In this document: in pieces, positions 43,699 through 54,460 of the stretch
Layout of the letters: the number at the start of each line of letters is the position of its first letter
Position numbering within the stretch: the stretch's first letter is position 1
Assembly: GCA_963969495.1 (NCBI GenBank)
Contig: OZ018317.1
Location: 29,940,503-30,004,502 of the forward strand
Length of the DNA: 64,000 nucleotides
From: Ceratothoa steindachneri
Lineage: Eukaryota; Arthropoda; Malacostraca; Isopoda; Cymothoidae
Direction of reading: 5' to 3'
Position numbers and translations under genes: made by a program
Notes under the pieces: model-generated
What the model was told of the DNA's origin: nothing
The model's input: the letters and a program-made list of their open reading frames with translations, nothing else
Database searches by the model: none

Positions 43699-43878
43699 GG
43701 TGTGGTTAAAGTAATGGCATTATTATCCACCAGCCCAAGGGGTGACTTTGAAACCAGTGTTTTGGGGCTGGTGGATGGGCCATCCTTAAGTGTAGTCTTC
43801 CAGTTCGAGGAGGATAGGATCGCCCGCTGGACCTGAAGCAGGGCAGTTATCTAATAATGCCACTACCTTAACCGCACC
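43699..43878. mobile_element. 180-bp foldback MITE
   Basis: The ends are inverted repeats of about 26 bases: GGTGTGGTTAAAGTAATGGC on the left and GGTGCGGTTAAGGTAGTGGC on the opposite strand at the right, both followed by ATTATT. Within it, CCACCAGCCC and GGGCTGGTGG form a second hairpin. It has (AT)n arrays on both sides. Confidence 0.75.
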
Positions 43879-43881
43879 ATA

Positions 43882-43954
<73 letters not shown>
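43879..43954. repeat. (AT)n microsatellite
   Basis: A TA run with one GTAT interruption, adjoining the MITE. Confidence 0.95.
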
Positions 43955-43957
<3 letters not shown>

Positions 43958-43969
43958 ACTGAAACCACA

Positions 43970-44007
43970 CTGAAGAGGGCATGGTAAACGTCATACCGAA
44001 ACTAGTC
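43970..44007 (+). other. Hammerhead-like block order
   Basis: CTGAAGA, then a possible stem (GGTA/TACC, outer GG/CC), then GAAAC and TAGTC. The order fits CUGANGA - stem II - GAAAC - GUC with a two-base stem III loop. Stem I is not convincing. Confidence 0.35.
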
Positions 44008-44080
44008 TCTTAAATCAATTCTATAGTCTTATACAGTAGTTTCCTTATCATATACCATAATTGACTATTGAATTATTTCA

Positions 44081-44081
<1 letters not shown>

Positions 44082-44119
<38 letters not shown>
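44082..44119. repeat. (AT)n microsatellite abutting the second palindrome copy
   Basis: A TA run that ends exactly where the element begins, as at 24556. Confidence 0.95.
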
Positions 44120-44122
<3 letters not shown>

Positions 44123-44452
44123 TTTATAGTCCCAAAGAAATGAAAATTGGCATCACAACACTAGGGAAGATAACCATTGAAAGCTTAAGAAAGAAAATTT
44201 GAGACATAGAGACGGAGAAAATCGTGAAAACTAATTTTAGCTGTTATGAAAAATGAATATAGGAGTAGGATTCGAACCTGTGTCCTCCAGCGCTCATCGC
44301 TATTGTGATCACGACGCTCATCGACTGAGCCACCATCCTCAACCCCTGAGCGTCGTAGTCACAATAGCGATGAGCTTTGGAGGACACAGGTTCGAATCCT
44401 ACTCCTTTATTCATTTTTCATAACAGCTAAAATTAGTTTTCACGATTTTCTC
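44120..44452. mobile_element. Second copy of the tRNA-like palindrome, damaged
   Basis: The left arm 44120-44344 matches 24557-24780. The right arm starts at GAGCGTCG (44347), lacking the first ~19 bases after the axis, and stops at 44452 inside CACGATTTTCTC, where LINE sequence begins. Both A/B-box-like segments are recognisable: the B box GGTTCGAATCC at 44389-44399 and its mirror at 44270-44280. Confidence 0.82.
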
Positions 44453-44993
44453 TCGGCTCGGCAAAGACACCGACGAGATCGGCTGCGGATGCAATGGGAG
44501 CCGTTAGCGACTGAAGGGGTGTCCGGGATCGTGCGTACAGGTATATAATGCACTATGTATAGGCCAGACCGAGCGGCATCTCTCCAGCATCGACAAGTAG
44601 GCTCACATTTGTGGACGTGCAGAAGGCACTAGTTGCCAGGAGGTGACCTGTGTGTTCTGCAATACAGTTTCGGCTGCGAATGCATAGAACTCGCGTCCGT
44701 ATCAATCATCGAACGAACAAAGGATCGATAAAAAAACAAGTCTGTAGCCCTATCAGCACCCCAGCTGCTCAATTTCACGGAACGATGTATTTCCATTTGC
44801 GGGTACAAGAGCCCTTTAGGCGGCAAATGTGAGCCTCTCAGGTGAGGTGTTGGTCGAAAAGAAGACCAAGGAAACGGTGCGTATCCATCACTTCCAGACG
44901 AACCTCGTTTAAGAACAATTCCGGGTCGGAGTGGAGCCGATGGGGGCGGCTCTAGAGTTGGCATCTGGGCCACCGAGAGCGTAGCAAGAAAAT

Positions 44994-45757
44994 CTAATGC
45001 AGCACCGAGGTGATACAGTTGATGCTCAGAGCAAAACGTGTGACAATGAGGACACTTCTGTGAGGGAGACCCTCTTCCAACTCAATTGAGCCGTAGAGAG
45101 CTACCTCCATCTGTACGTGGAATCGACGATCTCGCCAAAATTCTGAGATAAAGATTGAGAAGCGTCCCCTCGCCCCCATTGTGTGGAGAATTTCCATGAT
45201 ACCGTATAGCCATACGGTATAATAGTCCTTATCCAGCTCGAAAAACACCGTCACATATTGCTGTCTACGAAGGAAGGCGTCGCAGACGACATTTTCTAGT
45301 CGGAAAAGAGCATCTAACGTTGAGTGGAACTTGCAGAAACCGCACTCTGCGGAAGACAGGTGACCTCCGCCATCCAGGAATATTGCTGCTCTAACATTTA
45401 TCAATATCTCCATCAAATTGCACACACAGGAGTTTAGAAAAATTAGGCGGAAACCGGTCGGGGTAGAGTGATCTCTACCCGATTTGCGAAAAGCGAGCAC
45501 AGTATCCATTCGCCAGGATCTGGGAGGATAACCTCTATCAAGATTCTGTCGACCAAATCTAACAGAAAAGCCATGCCTCGCTCACCTAGGTGTCGAAATA
45601 TGGCATACAGGGCATCGCCCGCGCACAAAGCGAGAGCGGAACGCAACTCACTCAATGTAAACATGTTGTTGAAGGGTTCTCCGCCTCTGGAGCTAAAAGT
45701 CCAGTCGGTGGCCTTCAGCGATATCACTACGTGCATTGAATACGGGCAGAGCAGCAT
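44994..45757 (-). pseudogene. LINE reverse transcriptase, first half
   Basis: Two overlapping frames, 45757-45443 and 45509-44994, join by a frameshift. Typical Jockey order: FTLSELRSALALCAGDALY (~residues 33-51 of the first frame), ILCSLFANR; then GRDHSTPTGFRLIFLNSCVC, CGFCKFHSTLDALFRLENVV, YVTVFFELDKDYYTVWLYGI (motif A region), and LEEGLPHRSVLIVTRFAL (the GVPQGSVLS block). In motif A the usual LEKAYD appears as LDKDYY, and the Gln-Gly of QGS is His-Arg. The YADD segment is absent: the frame jumps to NCITSVLH and then the RT tail. It is inactive. Confidence 0.75.
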
Positions 45758-46523
45758 CCCGGCTGAGGAAGGCTGAGAAAGCGGTTGCGAAGAATCCCTA
45801 CGAACGCGGGGTCCAATATTGTGATCCTATTTTCCTGGGGAACGGGAGGCGGGGTCCTGCGAGAACTTGCCCCGAATCATTTTGACTCGCTTCCACACGT
45901 CTGCTAGATGGTTCTTCCCGTTAAGTGAAGAGACGTATGCCCGCCAAGAAGAGTGGCGGGTGTGTTTCGAAACATACCAGAACCTAGCCCAGATCGACGA
46001 AATTCACCGACAGTGAAATCGTTCGGGCGGCGCTTATAGCGCATGCAAGCTTAACGTTTCTGTTGAACGCCTTCCCACACTGAGTTGACCACCACGAAAG
46101 TGATCGGCATGCAAAATGGCCAGACGTTCAAGGAATAGTAAATAGGCTCATGACTATAAGGTTATCGGAGAAGAACTAAACGACCACAACCACCGACCTA
46201 AACTCCTGCCTGGGACAGAATAATAAGTCATTTCCTGAAATGCGAACCACTCCGCCAGAGGAGTGGGGGGAGGGGTTCTCGTACGCAGGAGCGGTTGAAA
46301 ATGATTTTTTAATGGGAACGTGACCACTAATATGGAGGTAATCGACTACCCTTATCCAAAATCAGGCTTTACATACGAGAGCACAATGATAGATAAAGAC
46401 ATGTAAATGAAGTGGTATTGGACAGCGTATCCATATTTTGGATACCCAGCTCCAGTTCGTCCAACATGTCACCAAAGATCTGTCCCCTGGGATTGATCGA
46501 ATATTCTCTCCAGAGGGGGTTGT

Positions 46524-46730
46524 CTACCGTTCAGATCTCTGAGCAAGAGAAAGGGACTCGGCAACCGTGCCACGATGCGGTGGAAGTCCCCTGCGTCGAA
46601 GTCGGCTGACGGTGGAATGTACCCGGAAATAAGTGTACCTCCTATCCAGGTGAAGCTTCACAGCTATTGCCTGAAAAGAGGTCTTTAAAGCAAAGAGAAG
46701 ATCGGAGACATCATGCCGGGTGTAAATCAT
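46524..46730 (-). pseudogene. LINE apurinic-type endonuclease fragment
   Basis: The fragment DLLFALKTSFQAIAVKLHLD with RRYTYFRVHS matches the middle of the Jockey endonuclease (L-T-x-L-Q-A-V-A-V, then T-I-x-S-x-Y). The N-terminal N (ILQWNC) is seen near 46903-46886 in the same strand. No GDFN motif is preserved where expected. Part of the damaged LINE 44453-47400. Confidence 0.6.
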
Positions 46731-47459
46731 GCATGCTCCTGCCCAACCCCATCCCGTGGTGGTGGATTCGAGAAACCCTTATACCCCGGAAGGCTGGTCA
46801 GGGAGCGCGCGCCCAGCATAATCTCCTACAAAAAGATTGTTAACGGGGAAAAGAGGAGACGATCCTCCGCAGTTCATCCCAGTTAGCTAAGAGTCTTCAG
46901 CAATTCCATTGAAGGAATATGCCCCCCAAAACCTTGCTCGAAGGAGATATGGGGGTACGCTTCGAAGAAAAGACCCTCAATGTCACTGGAATGGCCGCGC
47001 GCTTCCAGGAGGCAGAACTCCGGGCGTTGTTGGCTAAACAAGGCGCTATTGCCTTCGGGGAATTAATGTGAGAGGTTTGGCACGCCATGCGTCTTTTCTT
47101 CCCTCCGCCTCGAAACCTTAGGCGGGTAGGGTGGCTTCCGAGGTGGGGGTCCCTTCCTTGGAAGATCCACCGTCTCGAAGCCACCCAGCCCAGCCGTAGG
47201 TGGGGGCGGAGGAACCGAAGCTCCTTTGGTGCTGTCCTCCTTTCGGAGGGCAGCTTTAGGAACCCCGAGAGACAGCCTCACGACCACCTTCAAGGGTGAT
47301 GCCTCCTGTGAGTCTAACGACTCGGTGGAGGCGCGTGGCCGTTTCGTCTTCCGAAAAACGGTCACGCTGGGGGAGGGGTGGAGAGCCCTGGTTTTATCCG
47401 AGGCTGTGTGTAAGCCCTCTGTGCCACCAGCTCTACCACGGGAGCGCTATTGGTAAGTA

Positions 47460-47915
47460 AAACCCGCAGAGGGGTCCCGAAGTTTGTAAAATTGAGGCAT
47501 ATCACTTACCAGGCAGCGCCGGGCGCGCCAGGTCCAAGTCCTTAGCCTCGCAAAATGAGCTAATAACATAATACTAATGATAATTAATACTAATCATAAA
47601 TTATTATAATACAGAATATATCGTAATAAATAATAAACACAAATATTATAAAATTCATACTAAATAATAATAAAAAATAATAATAAGGTAAAGTAATGCT
47701 GAGTGTAGGCGAGGGGAAAGCGCAACACCAACTTTCCCAGCCCCATCAGAGAGTTCAAGTCAACCCAGCGACGGGGCTTCCCTAATTTGCACTCAGGCTG
47801 CGAGGACGTGCAATCCTCCGGGTAACAAATGTATCAGGCTACACAAGGTACTCCCCTGTGAGCGATTAAAGTAGATAAATGAGATTTTAGAGACATAAAA
47901 ATGACTTACATGACT
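47460..47915. other. (TAA)-rich and G/C-rich noncoding stretch
   Basis: TAATAATAC-type low complexity at 47560-47690, then 200 bases of higher G/C without frame; possibly the 5' untranslated part of the adjacent LINE. Confidence 0.4.
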
Positions 47916-47918
47916 GTA

Positions 47919-48110
47919 TGTTATAGCGTACGAGAAGTGCAGGCGAGCGGCTTAAAAGCTTCGTGTGAATGAGTCTTTTTTGAGACTCAGGATGGCCGAG
48001 TAGATTCGCCGCTGGCTAACAGTGGTCCAGCGACGCGGGAAGCTGTTCGCAACTCGCCTACGCTATTATTTTTCCTTTGCCCCCTTTCCTACTCCCCTCT
48101 ATCTACAATG
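47919..48110 (+). repeat. tRNA-like SINE, copy 1
   Basis: Contains GGATGGCCGAGTAGATTCGC, the D-arm/A-box pattern of Leu/Ser tRNAs, then GCTGG-loop-CCAGC and a degraded B box (CTGTTCGCAACTC). It is nearly identical to 48209-48400 over 192 bases. Confidence 0.7.
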
Positions 48111-48208
48111 GTGCCCAGACCCGGGAGTGGGAGCGTTAGCCCTTGGATAACATTTCCAAACGGGCTCTCTTCATTTCTTCAAAATACGCTCCGCTTCTTT
48201 GACGGGGG

Positions 48209-48400
48209 TTGTATAGCGTACGGGATGTGCAGACGAGTGGCTTGAAAGCTTCGTTTGAATGAGTCTTTTTTGAGACTCAGGATGGCCGAGTGGATTCGCC
48301 GCTGGCTAACAGTGGTCCAGCGACGCAGGAAGCTGTTCGCAACTCACCTACGCTATTATTTTTTCTTTGCCTCCTTTCCTACTCCCCTCTATCTACAATG
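48209..48400 (+). repeat. tRNA-like SINE, copy 2
   Basis: Offset exactly 290 bases from copy 1, with about fourteen substitutions and no net indel. GGATGGCCGAGTGGATTCGC keeps the A-box consensus better than copy 1. The shared flanks (TATAGCGTACG... to TCTACAATG) show that a segment, not only a tRNA, was duplicated. Confidence 0.72.
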
Positions 48401-48815
48401 CATATGGCCTTGAGATTTATGAGTGGTCACGCGGTCGATCTTTTGATTTGCGTTCGTAGCGTAGTTAAGGGGGGGCAGAGTGGGGCCAAATTTAAAAGTT
48501 ACCCCGGCCCCCATTTGAAGGGGCCCTAAACGAGTGTTCCATCCCTTTTTTAAATGACTAAAAACAGTTAATAAAACGGTTCTGAATCTCTTATTTCATC
48601 ATTTCTTTCTTTTCCGACGCCACTCTGCAAGTGGTTGTAGCATGGGTGTTTTTCACTAATTTTCTTCTTGAGGCTTTTATTGTAGCTTTGTTTTAACTAA
48701 AAAATTAATAAATATGTGTTTTCTGCCCTATAAAGGCATGTTTCTGTTATCGCGCTAAAGTTTACTTTGTAACTTAGCGGAATCGCACTTGGGAAAAAAA
48801 TACACAAGTCGCAAT

Positions 48816-48840
48816 GGGGGTGGGGGTGGGGGTGGGGGGG
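48816..48840 (+). other. G-run array, quadruplex-capable
   Basis: Four runs of five or more G separated by single T. This satisfies the usual G-quadruplex pattern. Confidence 0.7.
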
Positions 48841-48932
48841 AATAGAGTCGCAAAGTCGCAGTCGCACCAGATCCGGGGGCAAAGTCGCACCTAAAAAAAA
48901 TAAAAGTCGCGCCCAGCTATGGCAGGATCTCA

Positions 48933-49530
48933 TTGATTGCAACTAGATTTTTCACGGCATCAGTATTATTACTCCCTCAGATTTATTTACCATGTCCCCC
49001 CCCAATTGGCACTAGGGGACATAGGTTCAAAATCAAAGTTCATCATACTAAATTGGAGACTCGTAAATTTTATTTTTCTTACAGGGGGGTTAATAGATGG
49101 AATTCCTTGCCTCATAAAGTTGTGGATTCACACAATCTTCCGGTTTTTATCTCCAGACTTCAGCGCTTCCTTGGCGAGGAATTATTTTCCTTTTGAATGA
49201 GTGATTTTTGCTTTGGACTATTTTTGATAATTAGAAAAAATTTCTTTGTTATAGATACATTAAACCAGTCACATTGTAATTTTGTAGTAATATTCTTGTG
49301 CCGTCTGACTGAAGTATCTGAGTGGGAGTCTTTGGCCTCTCCTTTCCTTGTCTGGTCCTGGCTGGTGGGCCCTACCAGATAAGAACTCGGCACATCCACA
49401 TTTTGTATATCTCACAATTTTTGCCTATCGTTTGTTCTTTTTTGTTTTACCTAACTTGAATATACTCAGTTAGTAGAGTAGAGATCTTAGTCTACTTAAA
49501 AAGAAGCTCTACCCATTTGCGTAAATGTTC
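48933..49530 (+). pseudogene. CR1/Jockey-group LINE, 3' end only
   Basis: A frame of 87 codons (48933-49196) has the RT C-terminal pattern IGTRGHRFKIK...LETRKFYFSYRGVNRWNSLPH with K/VVDSHNLPVF, closely like the tails at 50073-49846 and 62200-62390. A 300-base 3' untranslated region follows to about 49530. Everything upstream is absent, the usual 5' truncation of LINEs. No activity. Confidence 0.65.
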
Positions 49531-49819
49531 TAACATAACATAATTTCACGGATGACAAAAGACACAAGAGCCTATCAAAGGTCATCAGCATCTGTCAAAA
49601 CCAACCCACAAGAAGCATCCATAGGATTGTGTCAGAACATGCATCTATAATATACAATTTAAACAATCCATAAGATTGTATCAGATCATGCATCTACAAT
49701 ATACAATTAGAACCATACACAGAAATGTGCCAAAAACAAAAAGCATCATCATCAAGACTCGTCAAAATCCAAATCGATCATAATATAAAATAATAAACAA
49801 CTGCATCCACAGAAATGAG

Positions 49820-51810
49820 TCCAGAGTACCCCCCCCCCCCCCAAGTTAACCCTCTCTCCCCATATAATCATCTAATCTGCATTTGAAAACATTCAAGTTT
49901 TGACTGTCTACCGTCTCAGATGGCAAACTATTCCAGTAATCTACCACTCTATTAGTGAAAAAATATTTTCTAACATCCAACCTGCACCTCTGTTTTTTAA
50001 TTTTTAAGTGGTGACCTCTAGTCCTATTACTACCTTCCAACTCAAATAACTTGCTAAAATCCAACTTATCCATCCCAGAATAAAAAGCTCAATCATATCT
50101 CCCCTCACACTTCTCTCAAATGAGAACATATTTAGTACCCTCAGTCTATCTTCATATTCAAGGTGCTTCAGGGAAGGTATTATTTTTGTTGACCTCCATT
50201 GTACTGACTCTAGCAGGTTGAATGTCATGTCTAAAATGTGGTGACTATGCTTGTCTACAGTATTCTAAATGTGGCCTAACATACGAGTTGTAGAGTTTAA
50301 GGACAACCTCTTTACTCCTGTAGCTAACATTCCTGTTAATGTATCCTAGCACCTTATTTGCTCTATATTTTACCTCAATACACTGCTTTGAAAACTTCAG
50401 TGATCTATCTACTACTACGCCTAAGTCCTTATTATCCTCTACTGAATTCAGCCAATGCCCATTCATTTCATAGCTAAATTCCCTATTATCTCTCCCCATG
50501 TTAAGAACTTTGCATTTTTTTAAGGTTAAAAGTCATCTGCCACTTCAGAGCCCAAGCTAATAACTTATTTAAGTCACTCTGCACTTTAAAGCTACCCTCA
50601 ACTTGTTTGACTACAGCTGCCAATTTAGTCTCATTAGCAAAAATTGGCACTTTGTTATTTACAGCCTTCCCAAGATCATTTATAAAAACTATAAATAATA
50701 AAGGGCCTAGAACGGATCCCCGAGGTACGCCACTGATAACGTCCCTCCAAAGTGACCTCACCCCATTCAGCACGAATCTCTGTTTCCTGTCTTTCAGCCA
50801 ATCAGTTATCCAATTCAAAACTTTACCACATATCCCATGCATTATTAATTTGTGAATTAGTCTCCTATGTGGAACCTTATCAAAAGCTTTGCTAAAATCT
50901 AAGTAAATTACATCAATATTCTCTCCCTTATCTAATTGTTTAGTAACATAATCCATAAAATCTAGTAAATTTGTTAAACACGATCTACCTCCTCTAAACC
51001 CATGTTGAGCATCATTTATTAACCTACCACACTCTAGATGGTCAGAAATCCCCTGCTTAAGTATCTTATCAAGAATTTTACAAAAGATAGAAGTTAAGCT
51101 TACCTGCCTAGAGTTATTCGGGTCCTCTTTTCTTTCCTTTTTAAAAATTGGTACTACATTTGCTAATTTCCAATCATTAGGTATTTCTCCAAACTCTAGT
51201 GATCTAGTATATATCTTCTCAAGAGCTACTGCAATACTATCTACACCTTCTTTGAGTAACCGAGAATGAATGTTGTCTAGGCCAGATGACTTAGTAGTAT
51301 TTGAATACAAAATAAGCCCTTTAATTATTTCCCTGTTCACATTAATGCTATTCAACACTACTTCCCTTGACCTAGAATTATCATCCATTAATCTATCTTG
51401 ATTCTCTTGTGTAAGTACAAAAGAAAAATTATCATTAAGAACCTCTACTATTTCCTCATCAGATTCTTTCAAACCCCCTTCATATCTAATAGGCACTACT
51501 TTATCACTGTTAGATTTGTTATTAATTCTATAATAGCTAAAGAATTTTCTTGGATCTTTATTATTATTTTGAGCTAATTTAACTTCTGCCTCCCTTTTGC
51601 TCTTCTTAATAATCTTATTTAGCTCATTTCTGGTCGACCTATAATGATATAAATTGTCAAAAGTACTTTCTCTCTGTAATCTCTGGTATGGCTTTTTTTC
51701 TCAGATATTTTCCTAACTATCTCCTAATTCCACCACAACAGCTTCCTACATTTCTTCCTAATAGCCATCATTGGAATACACTGCTCCTGGACTATGTTTA
51801 ATATAGTCTT
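49820..51810 (-). mobile_element. CR1-like LINE, 5'-truncated
   Basis: On the minus strand from about 51810 (endonuclease/RT linker with YHYRSTRNELNKIIKKSKRE and DPRKFFSYYR near 51640-51520) through RT to the C-terminal tail ending at 49846. The C-run at 49829-49842 marks the 3' edge region. Endonuclease and ORF1 are missing. Confidence 0.82.
49846..51720 (-). pseudogene. CR1-like reverse transcriptase
   Basis: The main frame 51496-50501 (331 codons) carries RT fingers and palm: IPNDWKLANVVPIFKKERKE, HGFRGGRSCLTNLLDFMDYV, motif A YLDFSKAFDKVPHRRL (intact), and SGVPRGSVLGPLLFIVFIND. Motif C, normally FADD, reads FANE, so both catalytic Asp of the YxDD-type box are lost. A frameshift near 50500 leads into 50499-50245 (KDLGVVVDRSLKFSKQC, NKVLGYINRNVSYRSKEVV), and others into 50228-50004 and 50073-49846 (TRGHHLKIKK, YWNSLPSETVDSQ). 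The enzyme would copy its own RNA at a nicked target; this one cannot. Confidence 0.85.
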
Positions 51811-51888
51811 ATATAGTCTTAATATAGTCTAATATAGTCTGAGCGTGATAAAGAGGCGGGACAGCGTCATTGTTCACGGCCTTCCCTA

Positions 51889-52817
51889 CGAAGGGCGGTC
51901 AGTAAGTTTTGCAATCCGGAAATAAGGAAACGAGATATGAGGAAAAGTGTTTTATTATTTTTCAATATAACTACCCTCGACTTCAATGCACTTGCGCCAC
52001 TTGTCCCTGAAGCTTCGAATTCCCGACAACCATGAAATCTCCCCACTGCTGTTCAATCCACTCCTGGATGGCGAGCTGGACATCTTCATCGTCCCCAAAC
52101 TGGCGTCCACGCAGTGCAGCCTTGAGCTGGCGGAATAAAAATTAGTCGCTAGGGGCCCTGGACTGTAGGGAGGACGGTTGAGCTCCTCGAATCCACACTC
52201 GGGCAGGGCAGCTTGTGCAACTCTGGTCTTGTGGACTTTGACGACGTTGAAGTCGATCATGGGGCGTGAGGTTTCTAGGGACCCAACGGGCAGAGACCTT
52301 GGTCATGGCTAAATTGTCGTGGATGATGTTGATAACACTTCCATGTGATATTCCAAGTTCTCGCTCGATTTCTTCGACCTTCACCCATCGATTTTCGAGA
52401 ATCATCCTCTCCACACGGGCCACATTGTCCTCGTTGGTCACGTCTGACGGGCGTCCTGGACGGGGGTCATCTTCAAGAGACTCACGACCATGGTGGAACT
52501 CCCTATTTCAGCGACCAATGGTTGTATAGGAAGGGGCAGTGTCGGTGTACACTGCAACCATGCGTTCATGGATCTCTTTTGCATTCTTGCCTTCCTTGGT
52601 AAAAAATTTGATCAATGCGCGGTGCTCAACCTTCTCTATTGTTGAAAAATTTGTGACTGACGATCTGCGATCAGCTACTGCTTCTTAAATAGACGAGGCA
52701 GGAACGTGCAGCTGCAGGTCCTGACTTGTCATAACTTGTCCTAACACCCCCACAAACAGCTATCCCCCTTCCTCTGTTTTGCCCTACCGATTCGCAAAAA
52801 TTATTGACCTCCCCTCG
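51889..52817 (-). mobile_element. Mariner deletion derivative, 929 bp
   Basis: The left end CGAAGGGCGGTCAGTAAGTT and the right end, on the other strand, CGAGGGGAGGTCAATAATTT are inverted repeats, both continuing TTGC. TA flanks both (51887-51888 and 52818-52819). Its transposase lacks most of the catalytic domain. It differs in sequence from the intact mariner at 39327. Confidence 0.85.
51955..52680 (-). pseudogene. Mariner transposase with deleted catalytic core
   Basis: Reading minus: a DNA-binding part (52441-52265: NEDNVARVERMILENRWVKV, IERELGISHGSVINIIHDNL, then WVPRNLT, the mariner linker motif), then a jump to the C-terminal side: VAQAALPECGFEEL and PPYSPGPLATNFY (the YSPDLAPSD motif with D lost to G and T), then the DKWRKCIEVEGSYIEK end at 51958. 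Both the first catalytic Asp (TGDE region) and the HxDNA region are absent by deletion. Upstream of 52441 the frame is broken but mariner-like (DDPRPGRPSDV near 52465). Confidence 0.8.
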
Positions 52818-53219
52818 TATGAGGGCTTCCAGACTTCCTTCAACGATATTATCTCAACAATATGTCCTAATTTGGGGAACGCTTTGGTCTCCAATATTGT
52901 AGCTTTAAAGACAAACATAATTGGAGCAAAAATTGTAAACCAAGAACATCGCCTAACTATCCTCTCCAAGGCCAAATGTTTAACTAGCTCAAGATTTAGT
53001 CATATCTATATCAATCGCGACTTGACTTATAAACAGAGGATGGAAAGAAAGGAGAGGAGGGAGCGCGCTGCTGCTGGACGTCAGCATGGTGGTGTATCAG
53101 CCGTTGGGGTTCAAAGTGCAGTTTCTCCTCCACCCTTGGCCAGCACTCCACTTGGCTCTGTCCGTACAAGGGTGGCAAATTTTCAATCAAGAATTTAAAC
53201 CCTGTGGTTTAGTCTGTTT

Positions 53220-54460
53220 TGTTTTGGCTACTTAATTTAAATAGTCTGTCTAATAAAGTTCATTTTGCGCATAATTTTTGTATCACTAATAATATTGATT
53301 TGTTGGCCTACTGAAACTTGGCTCTCACACTCCATTAATTCCTCCGTGGTTGTTATCCCAGGTTATCAGTTTTATAGAAATAACTCGCCCTCTAATTCTC
53401 CAAAACATGGTGTTGGACTTTACATTAATAAATTATTTAAAATCTCCCGAATTTATAATACTTATCCAAATACACTTGGTGTTCTGCTTCATGATTTCAA
53501 TTTTCATGTTATATTAGTGTACAGGCCACCTAGTTACTCTCTTCTGGATAATGTAGAGTTGTTGTCCTTCTTGGATTATTTTTGCACTGGAAAGGATGTG
53601 ATTTTGATGGGTGACTTTAACCTACCCGATATAGACTGGTCAGGTTTGGTGCTTTTGTCTCATTCTTCCCTCTCTCGTTCATTTATTGATACGTTTAATT
53701 CTTTGGGACTTACTCAGTGGGTTATGTTCCTCACGTTTATCCGATCTAATAATGTGCTAGATTTGGTTTTTACATCCTGCCATGATAAAGTATCTGAACT
53801 TTTCTGCACAGATCCTCTCCCTGGCTGCGAACACGTTGGTGTTGAGTTCCGCTGCTCGGTAGTTTCGAATCATGTTATTCCTGACATCCCTGTTAAGCTT
53901 TTTGATTGGTATCATGGTAATTATCGATTGCTCAATGACTTTCTTTCACTTGACTGAGATTCTGAATTTTTCGATTGTGACATTGAGATGTGCTATGATA
54001 AATTCTTGTCAGTTCTTCACTCTGCATTTAATGAATTTGTTCCTTTGAAAAAACATCCAAAGATTACAAACCCTCCTTGGTCTAGGGTCATATCTGGTGT
54101 TATTGTTGTGCAGAAAAGTGCGGCTTTGAGAAGGTACAAACGCCTTAGAAGCCACTTTGGTCGTAGAGCTCCACCTACGGCTCAAGCTTGGTTGCAATTC
54201 AGAGACCTAAATATTCTCTATAAAAGAAACATACTGCAAGCTGTTTTTATTTATGAAGAGTCTTTCCTATCATGTGTTGACCCTCTCTTAATTAACGGTT
54301 GTTGGGTTAATGATAATGGCTCCATGGCTAATCACCTCGCAGAGTATTTCTCTTCTGTCTTTGTGGATAATGTGCTGGTCAATCTCTTTCCAGATCAAAG
54401 TTCCAGCTATAAATTTGTATCCAAAGATATATCTATTAATGATATTCTGTGGGAGTCAAC
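53220..54460 (+). pseudogene. LINE ORF2, endonuclease and RT N-terminal region
   Basis: A frame starting before 53265 with SLSNKVHFAHNFCITNNIDL, a frameshift near 53306, then TETWLSHSINSSVVVIPGYQ (the E of TETWL is a conserved endonuclease acid), VILVYRPPS, ILMGDFNLPDIDW (D and N of the GDFN block present) and LDLVFTSCHD. The final SDH motif reads CEHVGVEF, so the last Asp is Glu at that place. A stop at 53956 is followed by 53988-54464 with the finger region (PPWSRVISGV, RYKRLRSHF). It ends at the Gypsy insertion in SINDILWES. Confidence 0.78.

Larger units (their letters stand above)
44453..47400 (-). mobile_element. Jockey-type LINE, damaged
   Basis: On the minus strand, ORF1-like Pro/Lys-rich frames (47365-47063) precede an endonuclease start (ILQWNC near 46900), an endonuclease middle (46730-46524), a reverse transcriptase first half (45757-44994) and an RT tail (44990-44650). 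The element is cut at 44453 against the palindromic element. Stops and frameshifts are frequent, and the RT active site is missing. Confidence 0.75.
51830..53195 (+). pseudogene. LINE ORF1, interrupted by a mariner
   Basis: The 5' part is short (VIKRRDSVIVHGLP, to 51888). After the mariner, an open frame to 53195 gives NDIISTICPNLGNALVSNIV, EHRLTILSKAKCLTSSRF and the pattern IYINRDLTYKQRMERKERRE, which is the end of an RRM-like LINE ORF1 (I-Y-I-N-x-D-L-T-x-x-Q-R). A Ser/Pro-rich tail follows. ORF1 proteins bind LINE RNA and act as chaperones. The N-terminus (coiled coil or zinc finger) is missing. Confidence 0.7.

Noticed and set aside
46412..46609. Plus-strand frames across the Jockey-type LINE (also 45468-45776, 47087-47456)
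   Set aside because: They are antisense shadows of the minus-strand ORF1/ORF2 pieces.
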